This document shows, one piece after another, positions 40,437 to 49,599 of a stretch of 56,879 bases of DNA; positions within the stretch are counted from its first letter, which is position 1; each line of letters starts with the position of its first letter. A program made the position numbers and the translations under genes. The DNA lies in the NCBI GenBank assembly GCA_017443515.1, contig JAFRXM010000040.1, positions 1 through 56,879 of the forward strand. The letters are read 5' to 3'. The notes under the pieces were generated by a model. The model was not told the origin of the DNA. It ran no database searches and was given only the letters and a program-made list of their open reading frames with translations. This stretch comes from Bacillota bacterium. GTDB lineage: Bacteria; Bacillota; Clostridia; Peptostreptococcales; Anaerovoracaceae.

Positions 40437-42074
40437 TTACAGAGGAATGTTTCCGTGCTTCTTGAACGGAGCGTCCTGGACCTTTCCTTCGAGAGCCTTG
40501 AAGGCCTTGATGAGCTTGGTCCTTGTTTCGGAGGGAACGATCACGTCGTCCACGTAGCCGCGGGATGCGGCGACGTACGGGTTCATCATGGTGTTCTCGT
40601 ACTCGGCTATCTTGTTGGCCCTTTCAGCCTCGGGATCCTCGGCAGCCTTGATGTCCTTGGCGAAGATGATGTTCGCAGCGCCGGAAGCGCCCATTACTGC
40701 GATCTCAGCCTTAGGCCATGCGAATACGGTGTCTGCGCCCAGATGCTTGGAGCACATACCGATGTAAGCGCCTCCGTAGGCCTTTCTGGTGATGACTGTA
40801 ACCTTTGGAACTGTAGCCTCGGAATAGCTGAACAGCATCTTTGCGCCGTGGCGGATGATGCCGCCGTACTCCTGGTTGGTGCCGGGCAGGAATCCCGGAA
40901 CGTCCTCAAGAGTAAGGAGAGGAATGTTGAAGCAGTCGCAGGTGCGGATGAAGCGGGAAGCCTTGTCGGACGCGTTGATGTCCAGGCAGCCTGCCATCAC
41001 CTTCGGCTGGCTCGCGATGACGCCTACTGTCTTTCCGTCGAGGCGGATGAAGCAGGTGATGATATTCTTTGCATACAGAGCCTGAACGTCCATGATCTGG
41101 CCGTCGTCAGCCAGGCTCTTTATGATGTCGTACATGTCGTAGGACTTGTTGGGGTTGTCCGGGATGATGTCGTCGAGCGCGATATCCTGGCGGTCTGCCG
41201 GATCTTCGGTAGCCTTGACAGGTACCTCTGCCCTGTTGCTCTGCGGCAGGTAGGAGAGCAGCTCCTTGATCTGCTTAATGCAGTCGTCTTCGTTTTCGCA
41301 GGCGAAGTGAGCAACGCCGGAAACGCTGTTGTGGGTGTTGGCTCCGCCGAGCTTTTCGGAAGTGACGATCTCGCCTGTTACGGACTTGATTACGTTAGGA
41401 CCGGTGATGAACATCTGGGAGGTGTTCTTTACCATGAAGATGAAGTCGGTAAGTGCCGGAGAATACACGGCTCCGCCTGCGCAGGGGCCCATGATGACGG
41501 AGATCTGGGGGATGACGCCGGATGCCTTTGTGTTATTGAAGAATATGCGGCCGTAGCCGGACAGCGCGTCTACGCCTTCCTGGATACGGGCTCCGCCGGA
41601 GTCGTTGATGCAGATCATGGGAGCGCCGACTTTGAGGGCCGCTTCCTGAGCCATGGCGATCTTTGCAGCGTGCATCTCGCCAAGGGATCCGCCCATAACG
41701 GTGAAGTCCTGAGCCGCGGCGTACACGGTGCGGCCGTCGATCTGACCGTAACCTGTTACAACGCCTTCGCCCGGGGTGTATTTATCTTCCATACCGAAGT
41801 TGGTGCAGCGATGGCGGACGAACATGCCTGTCTCTTCGAAAGTGCCGGGATCGAAAAGCTCCTCAAGGCGTTCCCTTGCGGTCTTCTTGCCGGAAGCGTG
41901 CTGCTTGTCTATGAGCCTCTTGCCTCCGCCGTTTCTGATCAGTTCCTTGCGTTCAAGAAGAGCTTCCTGCTTGGTCTTCCCTGCATAGGGATCCAGGACC
42001 TGGACCTTCTTTTCCGCTTTAGGAGCCGGTTCGAATATCTCTTCGCTTGAAACCAGTTCTACGGTGTACTTCAT
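40437..42074 (-). CDS. Acyl-CoA carboxylase carboxyltransferase subunit (propionyl/methylmalonyl-CoA type)
   Basis: The 545-residue crotonase-fold protein has [25 protein letters not shown], the oxyanion loops [12 protein letters not shown] and [18 protein letters not shown], and [12 protein letters not shown]. These match MmdA/PccB. It carries about 45 extra N-terminal residues ([20 protein letters not shown]) that I cannot place. No biotin carrier, decarboxylase membrane subunit or biotin carboxylase is adjacent, so whether it works in a sodium-pumping decarboxylase or a carboxylase is open. GGAGGA precedes ATG 42074. Confidence 0.87.
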   Translation of the reverse strand: MKYTVELVSSEEIFEPAPKAEKKVQVLDPYAGKTKQEALLERKELIRNGGGKRLIDKQHASGKKTARERLEELFDPGTFEETGMFVRHRCTNFGMEDKYTPGEGVVTGYGQIDGRTVYAAAQDFTVMGGSLGEMHAAKIAMAQEAALKVGAPMICINDSGGARIQEGVDALSGYGRIFFNNTKASGVIPQISVIMGPCAGGAVYSPALTDFIFMVKNTSQMFITGPNVIKSVTGEIVTSEKLGGANTHNSVSGVAHFACENEDDCIKQIKELLSYLPQSNRAEVPVKATEDPADRQDIALDDIIPDNPNKSYDMYDIIKSLADDGQIMDVQALYAKNIITCFIRLDGKTVGVIASQPKVMAGCLDINASDKASRFIRTCDCFNIPLLTLEDVPGFLPGTNQEYGGIIRHGAKMLFSYSEATVPKVTVITRKAYGGAYIGMCSKHLGADTVFAWPKAEIAVMGASGAANIIFAKDIKAAEDPEAERANKIAEYENTMMNPYVAASRGYVDDVIVPSETRTKLIKAFKALEGKVQDAPFKKHGNIPL

Positions 42075-42118
42075 TTTTTGTCCTCCGATAACACAACAAT
42101 TGATCTACAGTTAGAGTT

Positions 42119-42147
42119 ATTATACCAAAACATGTTCAATTTGTCAT
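42119..42147 (-). promoter_or_regulatory. Promoter of the carboxyltransferase gene
   Basis: On the minus strand ATGACA and TATAAT (42124-42119) are 17 bp apart. It is divergent from the epimerase promoter. Confidence 0.65.
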
Positions 42148-42166
42148 TGAAAAATAGCAAAGAAGC

Positions 42167-42195
42167 TTGACAAATAATTATCCCAAGATGACAAT
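42167..42195 (+). promoter_or_regulatory. Promoter of the epimerase-like gene
   Basis: A perfect TTGACA (42167-42172) and GACAAT (42190-42195) are 17 bp apart. AAGGAGGT follows before ATG 42217. Confidence 0.6.
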
Positions 42196-42216
42196 AGGAT
42201 CATCAAGGAGGTCACC

Positions 42217-43140
42217 ATGAAAAAGGTTCTTATAATCGGCGGGTCATACTTCGCGGGAAGGGTCTTCGCCATGATAGCAAACCAGAAGGGCTACGAGCTG
42301 AGCTTCATCAACAGGGGCACCTACTCCATGTCCTTCCTCAGCGATACAGTAAAGGAATACAAGTGCGACCGCCGCAGCGTTGCGGGCCTTACGCAGCTGC
42401 CAGTCGACGGAGAGTTCGACGCGATCGTGGATTTCTGCGCCTACGAGCCCGGCGACGTCAGCAGCCTGCTGCGCTCCCTTAAGGTCAAGGCAAAGCAGTA
42501 CATTATTCTCAGCACCGCGGACGTCTACAACAGGGATATCCGCACCCCAAAGGATGAGTCCACTCCCCTGCAGGATCACATAGGAAACTGCATGGCTGCG
42601 GACTACATGTGGAAGAAGCGCAACCTCGAGTTTGAGGCCCAGGCTACCTGCAGCCAGCTTGGCATAGGCCTTACGATCCTGCGCCCCGCCTTCATCTACG
42701 GGCCGTTCAACTACGCCCCGCGCGAGAGCTTCTTTGTGCAGCGCATAGTACAGGGCGAACCAATACCCGTACCGACAGACTCTACATCGGAGTGGAACTT
42801 CGTGTTCGTAACCGACGTTGCGCGCGCTATCTGCGCCTGCATAGAGCAGCAGGACAAGTCCACAGGCCAGGCTTACAACCTCTCCGCGCCGGAAGTAGTG
42901 ACCTACGAAAAGTACATGGAAGTGCTAAGAAAGGTCTCCGACAGGGAGTTCACAACGGTTCAGGTAACGGTCGCTGACGTGCTTTCGAAGAACATCCCGC
43001 TGCCCTTCCCGCTGGACTTTAGCGAGAGCGAGCTGTTTATAGGCACAAAAATAGCCGAGCAGCTCGGCGTGGAATATTCCCCGCTGGAAGTCGGCATGCA
43101 GAAAGCATTCAATTCATTCAAAAGCGTATTCGAAAGATAA
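42217..43140 (+). CDS. NAD-dependent epimerase/dehydratase-like protein
   Basis: The 307-residue extended-SDR protein starts with LIIGGSYFAGR (a GGxxFxG variant of the Rossmann loop) and has VDFCAYEPGDV, STADVYNRD and RPAFIYGPFNYAPRESFF. The catalytic Y-x3-K appears altered to DYMWKKR, close to the atypical group that includes plant RNA-binding CSP41-like and isoflavone-reductase-like members. Substrate unknown. It is a single gene with a strong promoter and ribosome site. Confidence 0.78.
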   Translation: MKKVLIIGGSYFAGRVFAMIANQKGYELSFINRGTYSMSFLSDTVKEYKCDRRSVAGLTQLPVDGEFDAIVDFCAYEPGDVSSLLRSLKVKAKQYIILSTADVYNRDIRTPKDESTPLQDHIGNCMAADYMWKKRNLEFEAQATCSQLGIGLTILRPAFIYGPFNYAPRESFFVQRIVQGEPIPVPTDSTSEWNFVFVTDVARAICACIEQQDKSTGQAYNLSAPEVVTYEKYMEVLRKVSDREFTTVQVTVADVLSKNIPLPFPLDFSESELFIGTKIAEQLGVEYSPLEVGMQKAFNSFKSVFER

Positions 43141-43148
43141 GCGTGCTG

Positions 43149-43862
43149 TCAGATGATATCCCTCAGCCGTACGGAGAACACGTCCTGATCCTCCGTAATG
43201 TACTGGTTTATCTCTTTCTTGATATCCCTGGCCACCATCTTAACATCCATATCGTAGCTCAGCTTTCCGTCCTCGCGGACAACGGTGCTGTCGGAAAGCA
43301 TCACGCCCCACTCGGAAAGCCGCGCGTTCATCCGGTCCACCGCAGCGGGGTCGTCTTTTATTTCGACCTGCAGTTTTGCGGTGTTGTAGCGGTCGCGCCC
43401 TACCGCAAAGCGGTGCATGATCAGCTGCAGGAAGATGATGAACAGGGTTGCAAACAGAGCGATAAGATACAGCCCTGCCCCCATGGCCATCCCTATTCCG
43501 GCCACTCCCCAGATACCGGCCGCGGTCGTAAGCCCGCGAAGCGAATGCTGCTGCTTGTCGCGGTAGATGATCCCGGCGCCAAGAAAGCTGACGCCTGTTA
43601 CTATCTGAGCTGCTATGCGGGCAGGATCTGCGCCTTTGGAAGCCGCGTCTGCGATATCCAGGAAAGCGTACTTGGATATTATCATCATCAGAGCTGCGGC
43701 GCAGCCGACCAGGCTGTGGGTGCGGACACCGGCGTCCTTAAAACGCCTCGAGCGCTCCATGCCAACAAGCCCTCCGCAGATGGCCGCCAGTACCATGCGC
43801 ACGAACAATTCGATGATATTGCCTATAGTGAGCCCTGCTCCTACGATGTTGAAAGTTCCCAT
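43149..43862 (-). CDS. MgtC/SapB family membrane protein
   Basis: The 237-residue protein has an N-terminal membrane domain with RMVLAAICGGLVGMERSRR, RTHSLVGCAAALMM and ARIAAQIVTGVSFLGAGIIYRD, hallmark MgtC sequences, and a C-terminal ACT-like cytoplasmic domain. MgtC proteins modulate ATP synthase or magnesium homeostasis. It is the last gene of the PqqD-ABC-CDF operon. GAGAGGT precedes ATG 43862. Confidence 0.9.
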   Translation of the reverse strand: MGTFNIVGAGLTIGNIIELFVRMVLAAICGGLVGMERSRRFKDAGVRTHSLVGCAAALMMIISKYAFLDIADAASKGADPARIAAQIVTGVSFLGAGIIYRDKQQHSLRGLTTAAGIWGVAGIGMAMGAGLYLIALFATLFIIFLQLIMHRFAVGRDRYNTAKLQVEIKDDPAAVDRMNARLSEWGVMLSDSTVVREDGKLSYDMDVKMVARDIKKEINQYITEDQDVFSVRLRDII

Positions 43863-43881
43863 AACATACCTCTCTTACTGA

Positions 43882-44997
43882 TCAGGTCTCGGAGAAATCG
43901 AAATCTATATTGATATACGGCGTGTACCCCGGGTATGCACCTTTTATCTTTTCCGCTACATCTTCCGTGACGGCGCGGCGGTCCGGAGCGTCGAAGCTCA
44001 CCACGAGGTCGAAGCGGATCTCGCGGGCAGGTTCATCCAGGTAGAATCCATGAGCCCCAAGGACGTACTGCTCCTCTTTAGCCATGGCGTATACAGCGTC
44101 TCGCATGGCAGCTGATGAGTCGTGTCCGGTATTTCTGGAATAAACGCTTATAGCCGTAAGTATGACGCCGGTCTCCTTGTAGACCTTGTTGGTGATATCG
44201 CGGGTGAGCGTATCTATCTCGTCCGCCGTGAGCGTGTCGTCCACCTCTACGTGCACGGAACCGTTGTAGTTGTCGGGTCCGTAGTTGTGCAAAATCAGGT
44301 CGTAGGCACCGTGCACCTGCGGATAGCCGGTTATGAGCTTTTTGACTCCGATGACCGTAGCGGAATCCGCCCTCTCGCCCAGTATCCTTGAAAGCGTTTC
44401 GGAGAGCATCTCTATGCCGGACTTGATGATGACGACGGAGATGACCGCTGCCAGCCAGGCTTCTATGGACACGTGCCAGATCAGGAAGATGACAGCCGCA
44501 ACCAGCGTGGCCGCGGAGATCACCGAATCCAGTGTTGCGTCCTCGCCGGAATTGACAAGAGAGTCCGAGTTGACGCTCTTTCCGACCTTTTTGAAGTACG
44601 CGCCGAGAAGGATCTTTACGACAACAGCTACGGCTATTATGATGAGCCCGGGAGTGGTATATTCTGCTGTCTCCGGGTGTATTATCTTCTTTACCGATTC
44701 TACCAGCGAGGTGATGCCCGCGTACAGCACGATGACCGAGATGATCATGGCGCTGATGTACTCGATGCGCCCATAGCCGAACGGGTGCTTGCGGTCCGCA
44801 GGCTTTGCCGCCAGCTTGGTGCCCACGATGGTGATTATCGAAGATCCCGCGTCGGAGATGTTGTTGACAGCGTCCAGGACTATGGCTATAGAGCCTGCTA
44901 TCAGGCCTATTACCGCCTTTACCGCAGCAAGCAGCACGTTGACGATTATGCCAACGATGCTGGTCTTTATTATTGTTTTATTTCTCTGTTCATTCAT
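43882..44997 (-). CDS. Cation diffusion facilitator (CDF) transporter
   Basis: The 371-residue protein has six membrane helices. The metal-site sequence ALDAVNNISDAGSS follows the CDF pattern, with HPFGYGRIEYI after it and a cytoplasmic C-terminal domain (VHVEVDDTLTADE). HxxxD-type second-site residues are replaced by other polar ones, so the metal is not predictable. I start at ATG 44997, five bases after AAGGAG, rather than the GTG one codon earlier. It overlaps the ABC gene by eight bases. Confidence 0.88.
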   Translation of the reverse strand: MNEQRNKTIIKTSIVGIIVNVLLAAVKAVIGLIAGSIAIVLDAVNNISDAGSSIITIVGTKLAAKPADRKHPFGYGRIEYISAMIISVIVLYAGITSLVESVKKIIHPETAEYTTPGLIIIAVAVVVKILLGAYFKKVGKSVNSDSLVNSGEDATLDSVISAATLVAAVIFLIWHVSIEAWLAAVISVVIIKSGIEMLSETLSRILGERADSATVIGVKKLITGYPQVHGAYDLILHNYGPDNYNGSVHVEVDDTLTADEIDTLTRDITNKVYKETGVILTAISVYSRNTGHDSSAAMRDAVYAMAKEEQYVLGAHGFYLDEPAREIRFDLVVSFDAPDRRAVTEDVAEKIKGAYPGYTPYINIDFDFSET

Positions 44998-46717
44998 CAC
45001 GGCTCCTTACCGTTATCCCGTTCTCGTCCATATGCAGCTCCCTGTTGCATATGGAGAGCACCTTCAGTCTGTGCGTGACAATTATTACAGTGCGGTCCGT
45101 AAGAGTCCTCAGCTTTTCTATAAGTTCAGCTTCCGTGGCCTCGTCCAGCGAGCTCGTAGCCTCGTCTAAAAGCAGCACCGGCTGCTTGGATAGTATTGCC
45201 CTTGCAATAGCAAGCCTTTGTATCTGCCCTTCGGAAAGCCCCGAGCCCCTTTCCCCAAGGACTGTCGAGAGCCCCTGCGGAAGCTCGCTTATAAACCCTG
45301 AGGCGCAGGCTATGTCTAAAGCCGCGTTTATCTCTTCTTCCGGAACGTTGCTGTCGCCGAAGGTGAGAACATCCTTTATCGTACCGCTCATGAGCTGGTT
45401 GCCCTGCGGTACGTAGGCGAACAGCCCGCGCCAGGACGCATCGAGTTCTTCTTCACCTTCCGCGAAGACGAGCTTTCGCGAGCCGCTGTCCAGCGGGTAA
45501 AAGCACATGAGTATCTTAAGAAGCGTGCTCTTGCCGCAGCCCGAAGGCCCTGTGATAGCAACGATCTCCTGCTTTCCTACGGTGAGGTCCGCGCCGTCTA
45601 TCACCACGCTGCGTTCCTCCTCGTTCTGAGTCCTGTACGTGAAGCTTATGTCCCTCAGCTGTATGCTCTTAAAGCCGCTGCTGTAGGCGTAAAGGACCTC
45701 TTCCCTGCTGCGCTTTTTTTTGCTGCAGTCATCGGCAAAGGTTTCGGCTTCCATAAGGCGCTCGGCGCTTGCCTGCATGGCGTACCACCTCGGGATATAC
45801 GACGAGATGCTGGATATCGGCCCCTGTATCTTTCCGACCAGCGAGATCACGGCAGCAAAAGTTCCGTAGTTTATGTTTCCGGTCAGGATGCCGTGGCCGC
45901 AGTAGACGACAGCGATAACATACACGGCATCCAGAATTATATTGTAGCCTGTTGTTGCGATGTTGGAGAAGCGTATGCGCTCCATTCGGCGGGCCTTGTG
46001 GTCCTCCATGCGCTCTTCTGCCTTTTCCATGCTCGCGTCCTCACGGGAAAAGCTGCGCACTATCATAAGGCTAGAGAGTATATCGGAAAGGAAGACCCTC
46101 AGCCTTCCGTCAGATTCCTGGATCTTTTTGTGCAGGACCTTCATCTTTCTGCGCAGTATGACGACTACGATTATCATCACGGCTGCGCAGGGGAAGATCA
46201 CCCAGGCGACATCCTTTATGAGGTACATGACCAGCAGCACCGAAGCCACAAGTTTCACCAGTGTAGCCAGCACGTTCGGGACTATCTCCGCGGCGTTGGA
46301 CGCGACCTGCACGGTGTCGCTTGTGAGCCTGTTCATCCACTCGCCGGAGTGGACTGCTGCAACAGAAGCATAGTCTTTGGTGAGCAGCATTCCAAAGAGG
46401 CGCCCTTTAAAGACGTTCTCAAGATCCGCCTTGGTGCGCTCGTTGAGCCAGCGCGTAAGGATGTGCAAAGCGATGCGGGCAAGGATCAGACCCGCCAGAA
46501 ATACCGACGACAGCACGAACGCATGCTCTTCCCCGGCAGTGGCGTTGTTGATGAGGTTCCGCAGCGCTATTGCTTCGTACACGGCAAGCAAAGCTATGAT
46601 AATGTCCACAACAGTCAGCACAGGTATGCCGAGCCTGTGTCCGCGCATGCTGGACCATATCCACAAAAGCGATGCTCTTTTTCCTTTTGAAGTTTTCCCA
46701 GTCTTTTTCTTTGCCAT
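44990..46717 (-). CDS. ABC exporter, fused membrane and ATPase domains
   Basis: The 575-residue half-transporter has six membrane helices in residues 20-310 and an ATPase with Walker A GPSGCGKST, signature LSEGQIQRL, Walker B PVLLLDEATSSLDE and the switch His in VTHRL. No peptidase-39 domain is present. It is downstream of PqqD and S26 peptidase genes, as seen for peptide-maturation exporters, and overlaps a CDF gene. No strong ribosome site precedes ATG 46717. Confidence 0.9.
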   Translation of the reverse strand: MAKKKTGKTSKGKRASLLWIWSSMRGHRLGIPVLTVVDIIIALLAVYEAIALRNLINNATAGEEHAFVLSSVFLAGLILARIALHILTRWLNERTKADLENVFKGRLFGMLLTKDYASVAAVHSGEWMNRLTSDTVQVASNAAEIVPNVLATLVKLVASVLLVMYLIKDVAWVIFPCAAVMIIVVVILRRKMKVLHKKIQESDGRLRVFLSDILSSLMIVRSFSREDASMEKAEERMEDHKARRMERIRFSNIATTGYNIILDAVYVIAVVYCGHGILTGNINYGTFAAVISLVGKIQGPISSISSYIPRWYAMQASAERLMEAETFADDCSKKKRSREEVLYAYSSGFKSIQLRDISFTYRTQNEEERSVVIDGADLTVGKQEIVAITGPSGCGKSTLLKILMCFYPLDSGSRKLVFAEGEEELDASWRGLFAYVPQGNQLMSGTIKDVLTFGDSNVPEEEINAALDIACASGFISELPQGLSTVLGERGSGLSEGQIQRLAIARAILSKQPVLLLDEATSSLDEATEAELIEKLRTLTDRTVIIVTHRLKVLSICNRELHMDENGITVRSRDE

Positions 46718-46749
46718 GATGATCAGAAGATCAGTGATAAAATACCGGA

Positions 46750-47202
46750 TCAGCGCTGCCCTTTAGTTTTCTTAAGCAGTGCAGCTGCGTACAGACGGCC
46801 CCTGAAGCACAGCCAGCGCAGCGGATATGTCAGCATGTTGATGCGCACGTATACTTTGTACCAGAAGTCATCGACTGAGCCGTTTTTGCCGTTATGTACA
46901 AAACTTGACATAACTCCTATTATGTCTGAATCCTTACGGTGCTCGTTGTGGTACGTGTTGTCGCCGCGTATGACATAGCTGTCCCCGCGGACTTTGATTA
47001 TCCTGTGCAGCACATAGCTGCCCTCGCGGTTCTTGTAGAGCACTACGTCGTATTTTCTGCAGCGCTCGGGCCCTTTTGGGACAAGTGTAAACAGATCCCT
47101 TCCCTGTTTGAGCAAAGGCATCATGCTGACGCCCTTGTTGCGGTAAGTCAGAGACCCGTACTTAGCCAGATATTCCTCGAAATTGATCGGCTGGTCCGGC
47201 AT
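46750..47202 (-). CDS. S24/S26 family peptidase (signal-peptidase-like)
   Basis: The 150-residue protein has the catalytic-Ser motif GVSMMPLL (Ser26) and YVLHRIIKV, where His rather than Lys occupies the general-base position, as in ER/SipW-type enzymes, and the RGDN box. A hydrophobic segment near the C-terminus (INMLTYPLRWLCF) may anchor it. Its ATG overlaps the PqqD stop (TAATG). Small peptidases of this kind often accompany PqqD genes. Confidence 0.78.
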   Translation of the reverse strand: MPDQPINFEEYLAKYGSLTYRNKGVSMMPLLKQGRDLFTLVPKGPERCRKYDVVLYKNREGSYVLHRIIKVRGDSYVIRGDNTYHNEHRKDSDIIGVMSSFVHNGKNGSVDDFWYKVYVRINMLTYPLRWLCFRGRLYAAALLKKTKGQR

Positions 47203-47462
47203 TACTCGTCCAGCGCTCCGATGCTGCGGAGCTTTTCAAGTATCCTGTCGACGTCCGCGCCGGCCTGCTCAGCCGACACTTCGTATTTTTCGAGCATGGC
47301 AGCGACGATCTTTTCCTTTGTGGTGTCATTTTTTAGCTGGTCCACCACGAAGGCCGCTGTCTTATTGCTGCGCACCACGCCGGAAAACGCCGCACTTCCG
47401 ACAGCCACCATCACCTGAGTGCCGCCTATCTCCCTTGTTACAAACTGTTTATTGAGTTTCAT
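47202..47462 (-). CDS. PqqD-like peptide-recognition protein
   Basis: The 86-residue protein starts MKLNKQF at ATG 47462 behind AAGGAG. The PqqD/RRE fold is suggested by VTREIGGTQVMVAVG, NKTAAFVVDQL and the winged-helix part with VDRILEKLRSIGALDE. Such domains bind leader peptides of ribosomal peptides. It is the first gene of the operon, and no precursor peptide gene was found beside it. Confidence 0.85.
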   Translation of the reverse strand: MKLNKQFVTREIGGTQVMVAVGSAAFSGVVRSNKTAAFVVDQLKNDTTKEKIVAAMLEKYEVSAEQAGADVDRILEKLRSIGALDE

Positions 47463-47499
47463 AGTCTCTCCTTGACCTGATAACATGATTTAACAAGTT

Positions 47500-47528
47500 A
47501 TTATACTATTATTTTCATGATCTGTCAC
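47500..47528 (-). promoter_or_regulatory. Promoter of the PqqD operon
   Basis: On the minus strand GTGACA (47528-47523) and TATAAT (47505-47500) are 17 bp apart. Confidence 0.65.
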
Positions 47529-47596
47529 CATTTGATCAGAATACTTTCCGCCAAAGCCCCTGTAAATTATCTTTTTGCTTTCAGGATGCGCGAGTT

Positions 47597-47607
47597 TGGT
47601 ATATAAT
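47597..47607 (+). promoter_or_regulatory. Extended -10 promoter of the nucleotidyltransferase/kinase pair
   Basis: TGG-TATATAAT lies 21 bp before ATG 47628. No good -35 was found, so the extended -10 may carry recognition. Confidence 0.45.
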
Positions 47608-47627
47608 AGCTAAGATATGGAGGATCC

Positions 47628-48815
47628 ATGAGGACACAGACACAGGAAGAACTGATAAACATCATACGTTTTGAGATCTGCGGCAGACCGTTCCCGCAGG
47701 GTTTTGCTGTTTCCGACGAAGAAGCGCTGACAGAACTGGCAAAAAAGCACGACCTGGCGCATCTCGTCTTCGATGCTCTTACGAAAAACGGCTTGTCCTG
47801 CAACAGCCAGTCCGCCATGCAGCAGTATTTTGCGGCGATATGGCGCGCCGAGCAGATGGATCACGAGCTTAAAAGCATAGCCGGGCTTTTCGAAGAAGAA
47901 GGCATCGATTTCATCCCGCTCAAAGGCTCAGTCCTGCGTCCACTGTATCCTGAACCCTGGATGCGTACCAGCGCAGATATAGATATACTGGTCAGGCCCG
48001 AAGATCTGCCTCGCGCAACAGAACAGGTAGTCGAAAAACTGGGCTACAATTATGATCCCGACCAGGAGAAGACCAACCATATAGGAGTTTCAGCCCCAGG
48101 AAGCGACGTCCAGGTGGAGCTCCACCACGAGCTTTTCTGGGAACACTATCTCGGGAAGACCATACGCAGTATCGTAAACAACATATGGAACGGGAAAAAC
48201 CCGGCAAGCAATACGCCCTACTGCGAAAAGAAGCCGGGCTTTACGCACTGGTATCTGATGTCCGACGGCATGTTCTACTTCTACCACATCGCCCATATGG
48301 CCAAGCACATAAAACTGGCCGGCGGGTGCACCGTACGCAGCCTCATGGATCTGTGGATACTCGATGGGCTCGGCAGCCGCGAAGAAAGAGACCGCCAGGA
48401 ACTGCTCAGGCAGGGCTCTCTGACTCAGTTCGGCAAGCAGATGTCCGCGCTTGCCAGCGCATGGATGAACGGCGAGGAAGCCCCTTACGGGGAACTGGAG
48501 CAGTACATCATGACAGGAAGCCTCAGCGGCAACAACAACAGGATGACGGCCAATCTTCTGCACGACGACAGCGTATCGGATTATGTGTGGAAGCGAGTCT
48601 TCCTTCCCTACAACATCCTGAAGAATGCATACCCTGTCATCGAGAAGCATAAATGGCTCACACCGGTCTTCCAGGTGGTGCGCTGGACCAAGGTCTTCAA
48701 CAGGAAGTACCGCGAAAAACTCAAGACCCAGGCCGATGCCCTGGTCCATATCGACGATGAACAGCTCCGGAGATCCCAGGAGATCCTGAACATTCTGGAC
48801 ATAGAGGATATATGA
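47628..48815 (+). CDS. Nucleotidyltransferase family protein (NTP_transf_5 type)
   Basis: The 395-residue protein has the polymerase-beta-like site in FIPLKGSVLRPLYPEPWMRTSADIDILV (segment with Asp-x-Asp) and VELHHELFW. These match the uncharacterised nucleotidyltransferase family found in lasso-peptide and related clusters. It is divergent from pqqD and coupled (ATGA) to the kinase-like gene. GGAGGAT precedes ATG 47628. Target unknown. Confidence 0.83.
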   Translation: MRTQTQEELINIIRFEICGRPFPQGFAVSDEEALTELAKKHDLAHLVFDALTKNGLSCNSQSAMQQYFAAIWRAEQMDHELKSIAGLFEEEGIDFIPLKGSVLRPLYPEPWMRTSADIDILVRPEDLPRATEQVVEKLGYNYDPDQEKTNHIGVSAPGSDVQVELHHELFWEHYLGKTIRSIVNNIWNGKNPASNTPYCEKKPGFTHWYLMSDGMFYFYHIAHMAKHIKLAGGCTVRSLMDLWILDGLGSREERDRQELLRQGSLTQFGKQMSALASAWMNGEEAPYGELEQYIMTGSLSGNNNRMTANLLHDDSVSDYVWKRVFLPYNILKNAYPVIEKHKWLTPVFQVVRWTKVFNRKYREKLKTQADALVHIDDEQLRRSQEILNILDIEDI

Positions 48816-49525
48816 TGTACCGTTTCACTATAGAACTTGCAGAAACCCCGATAGAGATCAATACCAGCCGCGAAGCTTTTCAAGGCAGGTGCCGCGATTA
48901 CCTCTCCGATAAGCCCGCGGAGTTTTCAGTTTCCGTCTCGGACGCCGACATAGAATTTGAAAGGGAGTGCGCCAAGGCAGAAGAGCCATTTGAATGGCAG
49001 CTGGAATGGATGGCTATCTACAGAAAGATCTGTTCGGGCATGTACGGAAAGGACACTGTGCTGATGCACGGGTCTTCCCTTGCTGTGGACGGGAAAGCTT
49101 ACCTCTTCTGCGCCCCCAGCGGCACGGGCAAGAGCACCCACACCAGGCTGTGGCGCCAGTACCTGGGCGACAGGGTCCTGATGATAAACGACGACAAACC
49201 TCTGGTCCGCGTGCGCGGCGGCCAGGTACGCATCTACGGCACCCCGTGGAACGGAAAGCACCACATCGGAACGAACACCTCAGCACCGCTGCATGCGGTA
49301 TGTTTCCTCGGGCGCGGCAGGGAAAATGCCTTAACGCCGCTCGACAGGGACAGCGCCCTGCCCCAGCTTCTTAAGTACATCTACAGACCGGAAGATCCGG
49401 CCCAGATGCTGCAGATGCTTGACACCGCGGCAAAAATCGCCGGTCTGAGCGCCTTTTATTCTCTCAGATGCAATATGGATCCAAGTGCCGCAGAAATCGC
49501 GTACAAAGGCATGTCAGGGCTCTAG
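48812..49525 (+). CDS. HPr-kinase-like protein
   Basis: The 237-residue protein has the P-loop APSGTGKSTHT (101-111), NDDKPLVR and YGTPWNGK motifs of HprK-related kinases. It is shorter than HPr kinase and lacks its N-terminal domain. In some lasso-peptide clusters such a kinase phosphorylates the precursor. It is paired with the nucleotidyltransferase and followed by a strong terminator. Confidence 0.82.
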   Translation: MMYRFTIELAETPIEINTSREAFQGRCRDYLSDKPAEFSVSVSDADIEFERECAKAEEPFEWQLEWMAIYRKICSGMYGKDTVLMHGSSLAVDGKAYLFCAPSGTGKSTHTRLWRQYLGDRVLMINDDKPLVRVRGGQVRIYGTPWNGKHHIGTNTSAPLHAVCFLGRGRENALTPLDRDSALPQLLKYIYRPEDPAQMLQMLDTAAKIAGLSAFYSLRCNMDPSAAEIAYKGMSGL

Positions 49526-49541
49526 AAACACATAAGAACAG

Positions 49542-49569
49542 CGGGAGGGCGAATAGCCCTCCCGTTTTT
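49542..49569 (+). terminator. Intrinsic terminator after the kinase-like gene
   Basis: CGGGAGGGC and GCCCTCCCG form a perfect nine-bp stem with a GAATA loop followed by five Ts. Confidence 0.9.
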
Positions 49570-49570
49570 C

Positions 49571-49599
49571 ATGAGATCAGGGACCGTCCCCGGTCTCAT
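49571..49599 (-). repeat. GGACCGTCCC hairpin repeat, copy 13 (TGAGA arm)
   Basis: ATGAGA and TCTCAT arms flank TCAGGGACCGTCCCCGG. It directly follows the TAA stop of the giant esterase, which is on the minus strand. Confidence 0.8.

Noticed and set aside
46750-49525. Complete lasso-peptide cluster
   Set aside because: No asparagine-synthetase-like cyclase, no transglutaminase-like protease and no precursor frame were seen, so only a partial similarity is claimed.
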